Shown here: positions 1 to 12,100 of the stretch, one piece after another
Layout of the letters: each line of letters starts with the position of its first letter
How positions within the stretch are numbered: position 1 is the first letter of the stretch
DNA from: Cristatella mucedo
Lineage: Eukaryota > Bryozoa > Phylactolaemata > Cristatellidae
DNA: 64,000 bases
Reading direction: 5' to 3'
NCBI GenBank assembly: GCA_009760855.2
Contig: WPIO01000148.1
Location: 641,501-705,500, forward strand
Notes under the pieces: model-generated
Told to the model about the DNA's origin: nothing
Database searches by the model: none
The model's input: only the letters and a program-made list of their open reading frames with translations
Program-made: the position numbers and the translations under genes

Positions 1-500
1 AGGTTTTTGCAATTTCTGAGTAACACTTGGGTTTGCCCATAAATAGTAAGAAAGATGGTTTATATTGCCATTCAATTTGAGAAAGTTTGGTGCCATTCAA
101 GGGCGAATGTCAACTATACATGCAGCAGCAGGTAAATTGAAAGTGATAAAGGCTGATGGGGATCATAGCACAACATAGGTAAGGCTGTCATCTGCATAGA
201 AGTGTAAGCCTATATTGTGCTTGGCGACTTCATCGGCAAGAGGGAGAGTAGGTGGTTCCCGAATTCTAACGGCAAGGAACCGATTATGCGATTAGCTATG
301 ACTGAGGCCACATAAATGCTCACCAGGCTATGGATAATAATAATAATAATAATACAATTGTATTGCGCCCTCATAGAAATGAATCTCTCTCTAGGCACTT
401 TACAGATGCTGCATACAAAGCATTACCAAATGTCTGGTGGTAGCATCAGCAAGCAGCAGGCATAGAAAGCTGCTTAGGCTTTAAGTGCGATAGAGAAAAC
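1..500 (-). repeat. LINE B fragments
   Basis: Positions 1-280 match the reverse transcriptase part seen again at 47200-47410 (GCATAGAAGTG..., CGGCAAGAGGGAGA). Positions 333-500 are a - strand 3' end with ATAATAATAATAAT followed by the AGGCACTTTACA block. Confidence 0.65.
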
Positions 501-504
501 TTGC

Positions 505-568
505 CCGCATGACACCCACTTTGTCTTTGTGGCTTTTTGGAGTTACAGGGATACATACATACATACCT
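505..568 (+). repeat. LINE A 3' end, short
   Basis: ACACCCACTTTGTCTTTGTG then GGAGTTACAGGGATACATAC with ACATAC repeats. This is the LINE A 3' terminus. Confidence 0.6.
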
Positions 569-2022
569 TTCGGTATGTAGCGAAATCCCCCCATTACTCA
601 TGCACCTCCAGCATAAAAAGCTAAAGCTTCACTGAAATTTTCAGAGAAATTGCCCGTTATAAGGCCCACTCAATGACAGCCGTGGGCGGAGGAAGCGAAC
701 TCTGTGCGGTGCAGTGGCTCAGCAGCAAGACCGCTTAGTGATGTCAGCCGCCTCAAGACACCGTTTGCCAAAACTAAGAGCGTGGCATTCGTACCAACCG
801 AGAAAGATCTTTCTGAAGAAAATAACAAAGTCAGATGTGCTGCTTCAACTCTCGTCTGTCGTCCAGAGGATGCGATGTTCGTCGCTTTGTCAAATCTACA
901 AGAGGAGCAAGTTTGCATGAACACGACTTCAGTGCCAGGTGCAGGAGTGATGCAATCTGTGTTGAAACTGCAATTCTCATTGCCGAAAGCAGCGCTGCTG
1001 CATGTTTGGTACCCCAAATGGCATTCGAGAAAACCTAACAAGAGTCCTCGCTGTGTGTCAAGATTTCGCGAATCGGAACGACTTTCTTGAGCAAAACTGC
1101 TTTACTTTCCTGATCGTTTCAATTAAAAAATCCATAACTAAAAATGCAGTGCTTGCCTCAGCACGATTTTGGAAGTCGTTGCGGCGTTATTCCCTCCAAT
1201 CGGACATTTGAAGTAAGCACCGGTGATGTTTTTATAACCGCATGTTTTTTTTACCAAGGCCATGGCCAAGGTGTTGGCAGGACCACGAGAGTTTGTGCTG
1301 TTTCTCTAGACCTTCGGAGGTGGCCGACCATGGAGGAACTAATAACCAATGCCCCGGTCAAATGTCATGGATATACATGCAGCCAAGCAAATGCAAATAG
1401 GCTCGCTCTGATGCCACGGAGAGCTAACTTTGGCCCAGAGGATACTCAGAGGGAGCGGTGTGACAAACCTCCCCCCACCACCACCACCCATAGACCACGT
1501 GTCTGGCTAGCAGAATCTAAAGAGTTTACTTAGAATGACAGGCATACCATACTAAACTTAAGAACGCTAAGGACCTCATCAACGCCCGAAGGGCAAACAC
1601 AGATTCCCTTCTGCAATACGGGTAGTCTATGGCTGCTACGGGGGGGGGGGGCTAGAGGCCGATTTTTATGCACACGAGTTGTCGAGAGCTTCATCGGTGC
1701 TGCAACTAGGCTAGGCATTCTGTCAACCAATGGGGGTCATGCATGGATCCCCACAATAATTCAGAAAACTGAATATGCAAGCCAAAGAAACCACGTTACC
1801 CAAACCACCGTGACAAAGACTCATGAATACACGTGGGCTAAGACACTCAGTAACGGCTTATCTCGTAGTCAAATGCATTAGTTGCCAACATTCGCTAGCA
1901 TCAGCGCTGGCAAAAAGGGGTATGTAGTAAGCAGGCTGGAATGCAACCTTGCCACCACACCGGCCCTGCTAGAACATAGCAGGGCACCCGCGGCTGCAGC
2001 AGTAGCAGCATTCCCTTAATTT
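569..2022. other. No gene recognised
   Basis: Overlapping open frames on both strands at 670-1530 resemble no family I know and show no convincing splice or coding signals. A G-run lies at about 1640-1650. Old repeat or unique noncoding DNA is likely. Confidence 0.3.
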
Positions 2023-2160
2023 TTATAATTCATTTTTATAGTGCCCTAACAGTACTTAATCTCTATTCTGGCGCTCCATGGGGCTCGAGCCACGACCACT
2101 GCCAGACCTTGGTCGGGGCGAGCACCTTACCCGCTGGGTCAAACTAATTAAACCTGGACC
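2023..2160 (-). repeat. SINE2 copy
   Basis: On the - strand it reads a tRNA-like head (GGTAAGGTGCTCGCCCCGAC..., box B as GGCTCGAGCC) and then the tail TTAAGTACTGTTAGGGCACT ending in AT-rich sequence. Confidence 0.6.
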
Positions 2161-2199
2161 TTTACACCCTTTTTTGGGCTGATGGCTGCTTCTTCCTTC

Positions 2200-3588
2200 C
2201 ATTGTGCAGACACACTATTGATGCACGATGGCTGCTGAATGATAGTCGAATTGCCGATTAACCAATTGCCTCACGAAACCGGACCAAGAAAGTTGGGGAC
2301 GGCATTGACTGACCACTTTGCAGCCAGGCAGCTCGGTTGATCGCGGGTACGCGCTCGACAGATTACTAGTAGAAGCCGATGGCCCATCGGTACAAGCTCG
2401 GTTTTACTCGTAGAAGCCGATGTGCTCGGCCTACATCCCGGTGCTCCCTCCCTACCTCCCACGAAGCTACTGTCGATTTGACCGTGCACCTATTTCGATG
2501 GGGGGTCCACGACAGTCGTGCCGGTACCCGAGGAGGGGAGCAATACTGGAGAATCAGGCAACACTTGCGGCACGAGCATTCTCGTGAGCGGATGCCGGCA
2601 AACCTCATGCGGCCCCATCAGGTTGGCGGAGATGGCGCCGAGTGCCTAACGGACTGTTGTTCGGGCGGCGGCGAGGGGGCGGTCGCTGCGTAGCGCTAGC
2701 GGTGCTAGACCTGCTCCGCCTGCAGGATAGGTCTGCTTCGCGGTACTTTCTCGCAGCGGTCAGCAAGGCGGAACTGCAGAGAGCGGGAGTCCAGCTTAGC
2801 CTACCACAGCACAGCGCCCGCTCAATAGCCTTGCTAAAAGTCGTCCATCTTTAGTTGCGAGCACAGAGCGCAGCCGGCGGGCTCGCAGGCGGTCGGCTTG
2901 CGGGGCTTCGCCGTCCGAGCAGCGGGAAGCCCCGAATGAGCAGACGGGCGCCGTCGGCGCAGCGCGACCGCCCAGCGAGGCCTAATACAAGAGGACGTGC
3001 GGGCAGCATCGGCCGATTCGGTGCACACCCTAGACTACTCTGCAGCCGTGGTGGTGGCGATCCATTGTTCGTCCTGCTGGCCCATTCTCTCGCGCACGCA
3101 AGCGCCCCTTCCTCCGGGCCGCCAGCACCTTGCGAACAGAATGGAGACGATGTTCAGCGATTCACACGAACTCACCTCCCAAGACGTGCCAGGATGCCTG
3201 TCGTTTGGCTCCTTTGCAGGCCCACGCAAAAGGGGTCAAAGCGGCCGCCGGGCGCACGCCACCCACGACCTCCGGCGTGGGGAGGCAGGCGCTAGTCTGT
3301 CGCGTACCGCTGCCTGCCTGCCGGGTGAGACCGACAAAATCACGGCCGCTTTAATTGCTCCGGGAAAAAAGAAAACGCGTGAAATAGAATAATCTGGAGA
3401 TTTTGAGGGAAGTTTAGAAGGCTGCGACGAACAGTAGGCTATCTAGCACTCTTTCCGGTCGTTACCCTGACCACCTTCACTTCCCTCGTGGGTGAGCTCC
3501 GGCTCTCGCCCCCCGAACGGCACTGCCACTGCCGCCCAGTGCGCTAAGGTCGAAGGCTGGCTCCGAATTTGGTTTGCCGCTGCCCTCT
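2200..3588. other. GC-rich region upstream of DTWD2
   Basis: CpG-rich DNA, densest at 2600-3720, with open frames in several phases that reflect composition. I recognise no protein. It probably contains the DTWD2 promoter and 5' UTR, and possibly the start of a divergent gene outside the window. Confidence 0.35.
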
Positions 3589-6500
3589 ATGGTGAGTCCG
3601 GTTCGGCCCTCGGCCGGGGACGCTGGGGACGCGGCTGTGGGCAGCACGGAGAACCTGCTAGCCCTCCTGCCGGGCGTCGATCCCGACCCGCCCGCGAAAC
3701 GAGAGCTCTGCCCGACGTGCAGGTGAGAACGCCCGTAGGAGTGGACTCGCTTCGTCCTTCGCTGCAGCCTCCCGCTACGCTGCGTCTGCTGTACAATACG
3801 CTCTGCTGCGCTACTGTACAATACGGCTGTCTCGCTCGCTCGCTGGCGGAGGCGGCAGCGCCGTCATGCTATGTGGGTCCTGCGCCAGCCGCGTCCTCTC
3901 GTGCGTTCGCATTTGCATGTTCGTCTAAGCGTGATGCCGTGCGTGTCGTATATAAACCGTGTCTTAAATAAACGTGGTAATTGCTTCTCTCGCAGCGATT
4001 TGTAAAGCACACCTGGATAGAGAGAGCTCTAGTTCTCTTCACGTGCCGTACAAACGTCGTACCGCTCATTACCCTCGTTTTAGTATTATTATTATTGTCA
4101 TTGTTGCTATTATTAATTTTATAATGATTCCCTTCCTTTCTCGTAGACTGTTCTCGAAGAGATGCGGGCAGCTCTCTCGAGCTTTCAGGCAAGCCTGTCG
4201 CTAACGGCAGCACTGAATCGAAACGTTTCGCTGTAGACGCCCACCTCAGGTCTGCTGGTGTCCGTTTTTGCCGGCAGGCGGTGTGGCCGTGAAATCGACG
4301 GTCTACATTCTGCAGCATCCGTTCGAGGTGAGGCTCGTGCCGGCCGGCCTCTCTGTCCACCCTCCGATGGCCGTCGACAGTCGTGAAGCCGACATACGAA
4401 AGCCGTGACAGACTAAATCTACGTACCAGCGTTGCAGCCGGCCTGCCACCCACGAGTCCTCTGGGGTCTGCCCTCCCCCATCCTTTTAGTCCCCGGCTCC
4501 ATCGGCATGGAAAGCATGGCGTCGCGTGAATGCTGCCCGTCCGTGCTCGATCTAATCGTGCTGCCAGCTCAGCTTTGAGATCAGTGATTCGTTTTCTCTC
4601 TGCTGTCGTCATGGTCGTAGTAGCATTCCGTGTGTCCCGTTGCAGCCGTGCTAGGTGGCAAGCTTTTGTGCTCTCCACTCAGCAGTAGGCTAGAACGGAC
4701 AGAAACGAAGCCATGCATCGCACAAACAGTCGGGTGTAAGGCCGACGGGAGGTGCTGTTCAGAGCAGGGAACCGGGGCTGCATGGACGTATCAGTTCAGC
4801 GACCCTGCAGCATGGCTGGTGCCCTTACAATCCTTCACGTGCTCATGCGTGCTGACACTGTGCATGCTGCCACTAACCACATTTGCATGCTGACCCTGTA
4901 CATGTCACCCCTAACCATGTTATTTATTTTGTTTGTTTTTCAAGCATGATATTACTCAGCATTCAATTGCATTTCCCTTTGCAGCAAATGTAAAGCGCCT
5001 AGAAGGAGATTGAGGTCTCTCAGGGCGCCTTATCAAGTGCATTATTATTATTATTATGTATTGCTGACGTTTGCACGCGAATGGCAGTAACACGTGCAAA
5101 TCGAATGACGAGTAAAGCAAAGTTTACTAGTTATGAGCCGACCTAGTGATACGTAAAAGTCAGACAGCCTCGCCCTCAAAAAGCAGGCTTGGCCAGTACT
5201 TCTCCTGCAACTTAATCTGCAGGCAACCTGGGTGTTCGGTTCCAAAATCAGGCTGTGAGTGCCCTATACAAAACTCTCCTGCGTAACATCCACATAGTAT
5301 TCTGTGTGGCTTTGTGGAGTTACTGACACAGATGCATTACATTACATTACCTTTCACCAGGTGACCTCATGTTACATGATGTTGCAAAAATTCGAGCTTG
5401 CTTAGATAGGAATACCACAGCAAGTTGACTTCTTTGTTTTAAAACGTGTAGGTACTTCTGTCCGTGGCAAAACCCTGCGGCTGGCGATCCTTTATTGTCC
5501 ACTGCAAGCTGTGCTGATAGCCGTGAAGACTCTTATGCTGCTATATAAATGAGGCTCTTAATTAAGCTTACCTTTTTTGTTTGTCCAGACTTGTCACTGC
5601 CTCACTTTATGCCACTTCTCACCAAAATTTGCACTGGCTCCCCATCAAGCTGCATATCGACTTTAGGGTGTGCTATCATAGCCTTTAGGTCACTCTGTTC
5701 TCTCGCTTAGGTCTATCAAAAGTCCAAATTACTTACTACTCGGGCCTCTCATTGCACTGCCCCCTCTTTTGACTCTGGTAATTTGGTTGTGCCTCTAACG
5801 AACTCGTAAAGTCCTTTTCAGACCTTTGCATTCGATTTCTATTTCCATGCTCCCGCAACCTGGAACTCACGACTCCGACTTTGCATGGTACCTTGTATAT
5901 TGCCAGAGAATCCGCTGTGCTGAGTAAGAAGGCTATTGTAAACGCTCGAAGCTGTTGGGTTTCCTTGTGATTGAGAGCAATACCCCAAGCAATAAGTGGT
6001 TCTGCGAGCCGTGATGGCTCATTAGGTAAGGCGGTTGCTTTTCACGACCTCGGTCCCGAGGTCGTGGGTTCGAATCCTGTGGTGGGCGATTCTGTATCGT
6101 CACTGCAAGCAGTGGTGATAGCCGTCAAGGCTCTTCTGCTGCTATACAAAAAGAGGCTGTTAAATCCGCATAAAGCATTTTCTTTCTTTTTTTATTTTCT
6201 GTGGAATTGTAGGTGCAGCTGCATTGTGCACGGTTCAGGTATATACCTGCGCCTGCATTCGTGGTATTTCAGGTACATACTTGTACCTGCATTCGTGGCC
6301 CCAATTTAGGCAAAACCATCAGCCTTTATTTAGCAAGCAATGTCCAATTTACAATGGTGTCTTCTGAAACTCAAAGCAAAGTGAACTGGCAATCTTTTGT
6401 CCTCTTAAAGGGAAAAAAGCTGGCTAGTAAGGCTGCTGGCCTGCCCTAGACATGCCATAAACAACCTGTAGCTTGACATCATGGGGGGAATATTCAGGAT

Positions 6501-9018
6501 CAGTGATTGCAATACGTTTGCACATACGTGAGTGGGGGGATTAGCTGGATGGTTGGTTGGGTGAAGTGAGGAGGGAGAGCAGGAAAGAAGTAAGTGAGAA
6601 GGAGAGAAGGGTGTATGTGCGATGAATCTACTATGTGTGCATGAGCTTGCGTGACAGATTAAGAGCGAGAGTGCATTTGTGTGAGTTTGTCTCTATTTGT
6701 GTGTGTGTGTGTGTGCACATGCGTTTGGCAGAGACAGGTGGCTACTAGGCATTATTGGCTCATTGAAAATGTTTACTCCCTTTGGGCTTAAGGTTTAGGT
6801 GCCTTTGAATTGAAAGCGTGTTGTCCAAGGACTTGGGGGTTGGTTGAGGGTATAGCTAAACGATCCCGGAACTTTTACCAGATGGCATTTATTCTGGGAC
6901 TTCCTATTGGGTGGATGTAATAGTCCCATTTTATGAGCTTACAGCAACGATACTCTAAAACCTGGCCTTTTCGGCCGGCAGAGGGCGTACAGGATCGTGG
7001 CTCGGCAATGTGATGATAAGTGCATTTACTTAGACAGTATTCTTTGCTCGCAATGAATATTTTCTCATCCCATTCCCACCTTTAGTTTGTTGTACAATGT
7101 AGGGAGTCCACTCATTTACCGATCTGAGTTATCAGCTGCAGCCGAAATGGCCATACTGCAAGGATTCTTTGGGTGTGAGTGCATGTGATGTTTCTGTGTG
7201 TCTGTATGCAGCACTCAGAACTGTTGTCTCCACTATGTCACCCCTCTCTTGAGTCTACCAGCAGAGCAGTCCTACAGGCATCGCCCGTTGCTGTTTTTGT
7301 GGGCGGCATGAGCCTGGGGCAGCAGCCCAAGCAGCAGCAGCAGGCGATGCTGCTGCCGCTGCTTGAGGTGCCCCATGCTGCGAGCCGCACCGGATCAGCT
7401 GAGCCGTTGAATTGCCTGGTTAATTGCCTATTCCCACACAGGCCAAAGCATCCGTGCCAGCAAGGATAGCGTGCAGGTTGATGGTCTGTCTTGTAGGAAT
7501 CGCGGTGCCTGTCGACGACACCGATCCTTTATCACTGCCTTCCAGAAGGGCATCGGCAGATCCTTCGAGGCCCTCGGTACAATCTCCGACAGTGAGTAAA
7601 CTGTATTGTTGCGATTGAGATGTTTTTGTAAATATGCAAGTTGGTCAGTCAAATTTTGAGCGCCGTTTTTAACCGTATCTAGGCAGCCGACTGCATAATG
7701 TTGGCTTTCCTTGCACTTGAAGTAATAATAATAGTAATAATAATAATAATAATGCAATTGTATAGTGCCTTCTGAGAGCTTCCTGGGATAATATTGTTCA
7801 TCACTGTTATTATTATCATTGTCTGTATGGATTTGTGTCGAATTCTAAGAGAACTAAATTTCTCGCCAGGCACTTCACATCGGCTGGAAAACAAGCTTAT
7901 GAACTTGTTCGTGACAATAACGAGACAATAGTAGCATGCATGCGCACATAAAGGACGATGTATAAGGGCGAAGCACATACTGAGAGGAATAAGTGGTTTT
8001 GGTAGCTTCACTGTAAATGTTGTCAAGTGAGATGATATCTGGATGGATTCAGCAGAGGGTTCCTGGTTTTAGGTGAGTCGGAACTGAAGACACGGTGAGC
8101 ACATGATTATTTGAGCGCAGCAGTCACTGAGAATTATGGCCTTCAGACTGAGGGCCATGCTTGAGGAGGGTCACGGAGTAGTTTAGCAGCTCATATAAGT
8201 AATAATCCGGCATTTAAACAAAATGCGGCAGTGCCACCCACCTCATGTTCTGCAGACTGTGGCAAAGGCACGTGCAGCAGCTTGTAGCCAGCGGCACGTG
8301 CCTTGACAGCCACACACACACACACGTGTGTGGCGAGCCAGGTGAAGGCAGCCAAGCAGCTGCTGTGGCTGCTGCTTCGGTCCATCGAGAACGAGCTGCC
8401 AGCACCGGAAGTCGGCCGCCATGGCTGCAACATTGGTGCTTGCTGTGCTTAACTCTTGGCAGATCAAGAGAAAGATGATTGTGGAGATTCCAAAGTACTC
8501 GATAGCAGATCGGTGTCCTTTGCTCTGTGGAGCATCTCCGGTGCTTATCCACGAGCATCGACTAGCTGCCATGCTCTCTGCAGACGACCGACCGTCCGGC
8601 TGGACCCATTCTGATCCGTTGCAGTTTTTTTTTCTACTGCCGCTTTGTTACTTGCTTTTACTTCTACAGTTCTGCATTTGCAGGCACCCGGACCTGGCAG
8701 AGGCCCTATCACAGTCATCCACAATTCTGTTGTACCCGGCTCCGGATGCTGTGCCGATCAACGACATCGCACGTGGCGTGTATAATCTGGTGGTGCTGGA
8801 CGGCACCTGGATGCAGGCACGTGGTGTGTATGCAAAGAACCCGTTCCTTCATTCTCTGAAGAAGGTATGCATGGCGTGAAGTCGCCAGCAAAAGTCCTTA
8901 CTCGACGGCTGCTCGATGCCCGTGGTCTGCATGTGCTTCTTGTACTACCTCGTGCTCGTTTAAAACTAAGAGACGTAAATTCGGCTTAGCCTAGTGCCAC
9001 ACGCCTCTGTAGCAGCAC

Positions 9019-9100
<82 letters not shown>

Positions 9101-12100
9101 CTGTAAATTCAGATAAGATTTGACCGACAGAAAGCGAGATGAGCCCGACCTTTGCAGTGTCAAATGTGAGCTGTCAAATGACAGCTCGTGCCTGTGTCTA
9201 AATCTGAGGTTCACCGAGATTTAGATATGTGTGTGATTTGAGTGCTGGCAAGCTTGCGCGGTCTGTTAGCTTTTGGTCGTCGGGTCGCACGCATGGGTCA
9301 CTCGGGGTCTGTCTCCAGCCGGTAGTCCTCCAGGCTGAGGTTTTCTGAGCAGTCAGTCGTCACCCGTGAGGTCGTTTTCCGTGAAAGATAAGTCTTTCTG
9401 GACGGCTTCTATCTAGGACCCGTGGACATTGTCCGAGCATTTGTTTGCTCTTGGTTTCCTTGTCGTTTCCCTGTTAAAGCCAGCTCAACAAGGGGAGCTG
9501 CTATATAGGTGCCCCGACCCACGAAGATCAAAGCACTACAGGAGTCGCCTAGACATCGGTTCGGTCGGCCTTGTCATCCCTTGTGTGTCAGCTCTACCCG
9601 GGTGCTGCTGTGCTGCAGGATGCATGTCAGCAACATGGGCTGGCGCAAACCTCGTCAGATGCTCACTGCCGAGGCTTCTTGTTGATGGTCGATTGCTTTA
9701 ATAAAAGTGCACTGTAAAAACTCAGCACAGCTAGCTAGACGTGATTGCTAGTGTCGTATCCATAGCCCAGTTAAAATAGGGATGATCCATCTGTAAGACC
9801 CCTAGGAACCCGAGCACTCGTTGTTTCTAGTAAATGGGGCATCGTTGGAAGGGATTGCCTTATGGCATTTTCTTTGACGACTTCCTTATAAATCCACTAA
9901 AGGTCACCGTTTGGCCCCTTCACATAAATCTTGGCCCATGGGTCGGATTCTCGGTCTTTCTTATCGTCTGTTTCTCTCTATTTTCGGTTAACCTGGTTGT
10001 GGTAGGCGAATCCGTCAAGCCTGTTTCGCCGCCTTACCCAGCTGCCAGAGAAACTGCAAACTGACTAGAAACATGTTATGGTGATCTAGGCTATGAGAGT
10101 TATTTCGTCCTTGTGGTTCTTGAGAGCCACCATTCCATTGTCGCTGGCATTAACCTGGCCTTGGTCCTGGGTGAAAGCAGTCACTCCGCACTTACATCAA
10201 AATGATCTATAAATGAAGCTGGTGTCCTTAAGGGAGCCTTACATAATACTTTTATATGATAGCTCCGACATTCTACAGAATACAAAAATGCAGTATGGAT
10301 TCCTTGTAATTGCACAACAGTAGGGGTTGTAAGCCAACGGATGGCACGATTGGTAACGACTAAGCATTTTAATCTGACCTTCACTTTTGCTGCTAAGCCA
10401 GGATCAGATGCCAGTTGTATGCTAAGAGCTAACATTAAACCTAGACCAACCACCCTTTTGTCACCCCCCCCCCCTTATGTCACTGCCTGTGTATTCTGGG
10501 ACGAGGTTGTTGGGTCTGCTGTTTTGCCAGTACTTTGGATTTTGTTGTCTGGGGGTAGGGGATTGTTTCTCCAGGAAGGGATAGAGGAGTGTTATTGGGT
10601 AGTGGGGCTTGTATTTGACACAAGTTGAAGGTATGGTGCTTGACTGTCTTGCAGACGAGTTGTGGCAGATCAACTGAACTCCTATAATGAAACTTCAAAC
10701 CTATCCAGTAGGTTCTAGTTTACAGCTAATTAGTCCGCCATCAACATTGATTCAGGTTTATGATGACCTACTTAGGAATGCAGACTTGGTTAGAGTATCT
10801 CTGCTTGTTTTGCTCGATCTTTCGGCAGCGTTTGATACCATCGATCACACTTCTCAGGCACCTCTCATCTCGCCCGGGCATCAGTGGCTTTGCTTTGCAA
10901 TGGTTGAGATCCTATCTCAGTGGGAGACTCCAGAGTATTGATGTGAATGGAGCTGATGAAGGTCATCCGAGAAACCACTGAAGTATAGGGTACCTCAGGG
11001 CTCTGTACTCGGTCCGGTTCTTTTGACATAATACTCTCCCTCTTGCCGATGTGATCGCCAAGCACAAGCTAGGCTTTCACTTCTATGCAGATGTCACTCA
11101 GTTGTATCTTTGCTTTGATCCCTCCCAGCCCTCCAGCATCGAATTCTCAACTCCCTTGCTGCATGTATTGCTGACGTCTGCATATCGATAGCAGCAAACT
11201 TTCTCAAATTTAATGACGATACAACTAACTTACTAGTTATGGGCAAACTAAGTGTGACTCAGAAATTAGACAGATTAATGCTCAAAATCGCCCCTGCCAG
11301 CATATCTACTGTTGCATCTGCATGCAATCTATGTCTCCTGTTCCAAAATGACCTTTCACTAGATGACCACATCAACTCCAGTATCAAGTCTGCCTACTTT
11401 CACATACGTAGCATTCGAAAATTCGGGCCTGCCTAGACAGGGATACCACATATCAGTTGGTCCCTGTATTTGTGACACCCTTTCGTGACTTCTGTTGTAA
11501 CCCACTACTCGCAGGTCTATCGGCCTGTGCAATCAGGTGCTTACAGTTGGCCCAGAACTCAGCTGCTAAGCTTTTCTGTCGTGAACGTTGCAGTTGCCAC
11601 ATTACATCACTTCTACCTGTACTGGCTCCCCATCAAGCAGTGTTCAAAATTTTCAAAGTTTTGCCACTCACTTTTAGGTCCCTTCATTCTATATCTCCAG
11701 CCTACCAATCACAGCTACTCCCCTACCAGGCAAGGAATCGTACCACTCATCTTCTGACTCAAGTCGTTTAGCTGTGCGAACCGACATAAATTCCTTTGAG
11801 ATGCACCCAAAGCCTGGAACTCACTCTTGAATGACATCAGAAGCGGACTGTTCCTCACAGCACTTGCTGAGTTCTTTTGAATTGTTCTTGGTGTGCTGCC
11901 GCTGTGCACATTGTCACTAAACATATTGACGTTCTTCGTTTACAGCACATGTTAAGTGCCTAGAAATAGATTTATTCTCTTCAGAGTGCTATACAAATGT
12001 CATTAGTATTATTATTGCTATGGTATGTGTTTTATGCAGGTGAAACTGGTGAGCACACCGCTGAGTCAGTATGTGATAAGAACCCAGCCGACGAACGACT

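Noticed and set aside
670-1090. Overlapping 123- and 128-codon frames on both strands
   Set aside because: No recognisable motif, splice signal or family. Two long overlapping frames in opposite strands argue for chance.
6018-6078. tRNA gene candidates with A and B boxes (also 24850, 30690, 46200, 57240)
   Set aside because: They are repeated with a common 3' body, and the anticodon arm is replaced by a long palindrome. These are SINE copies, not tRNA genes.
7442-7496. Earlier acceptor giving a 150-nt exon at 7442-7591
   Set aside because: It is well formed, but only the acceptor before 7497 yields the DTWD family sequence and the right phase into exon 4.
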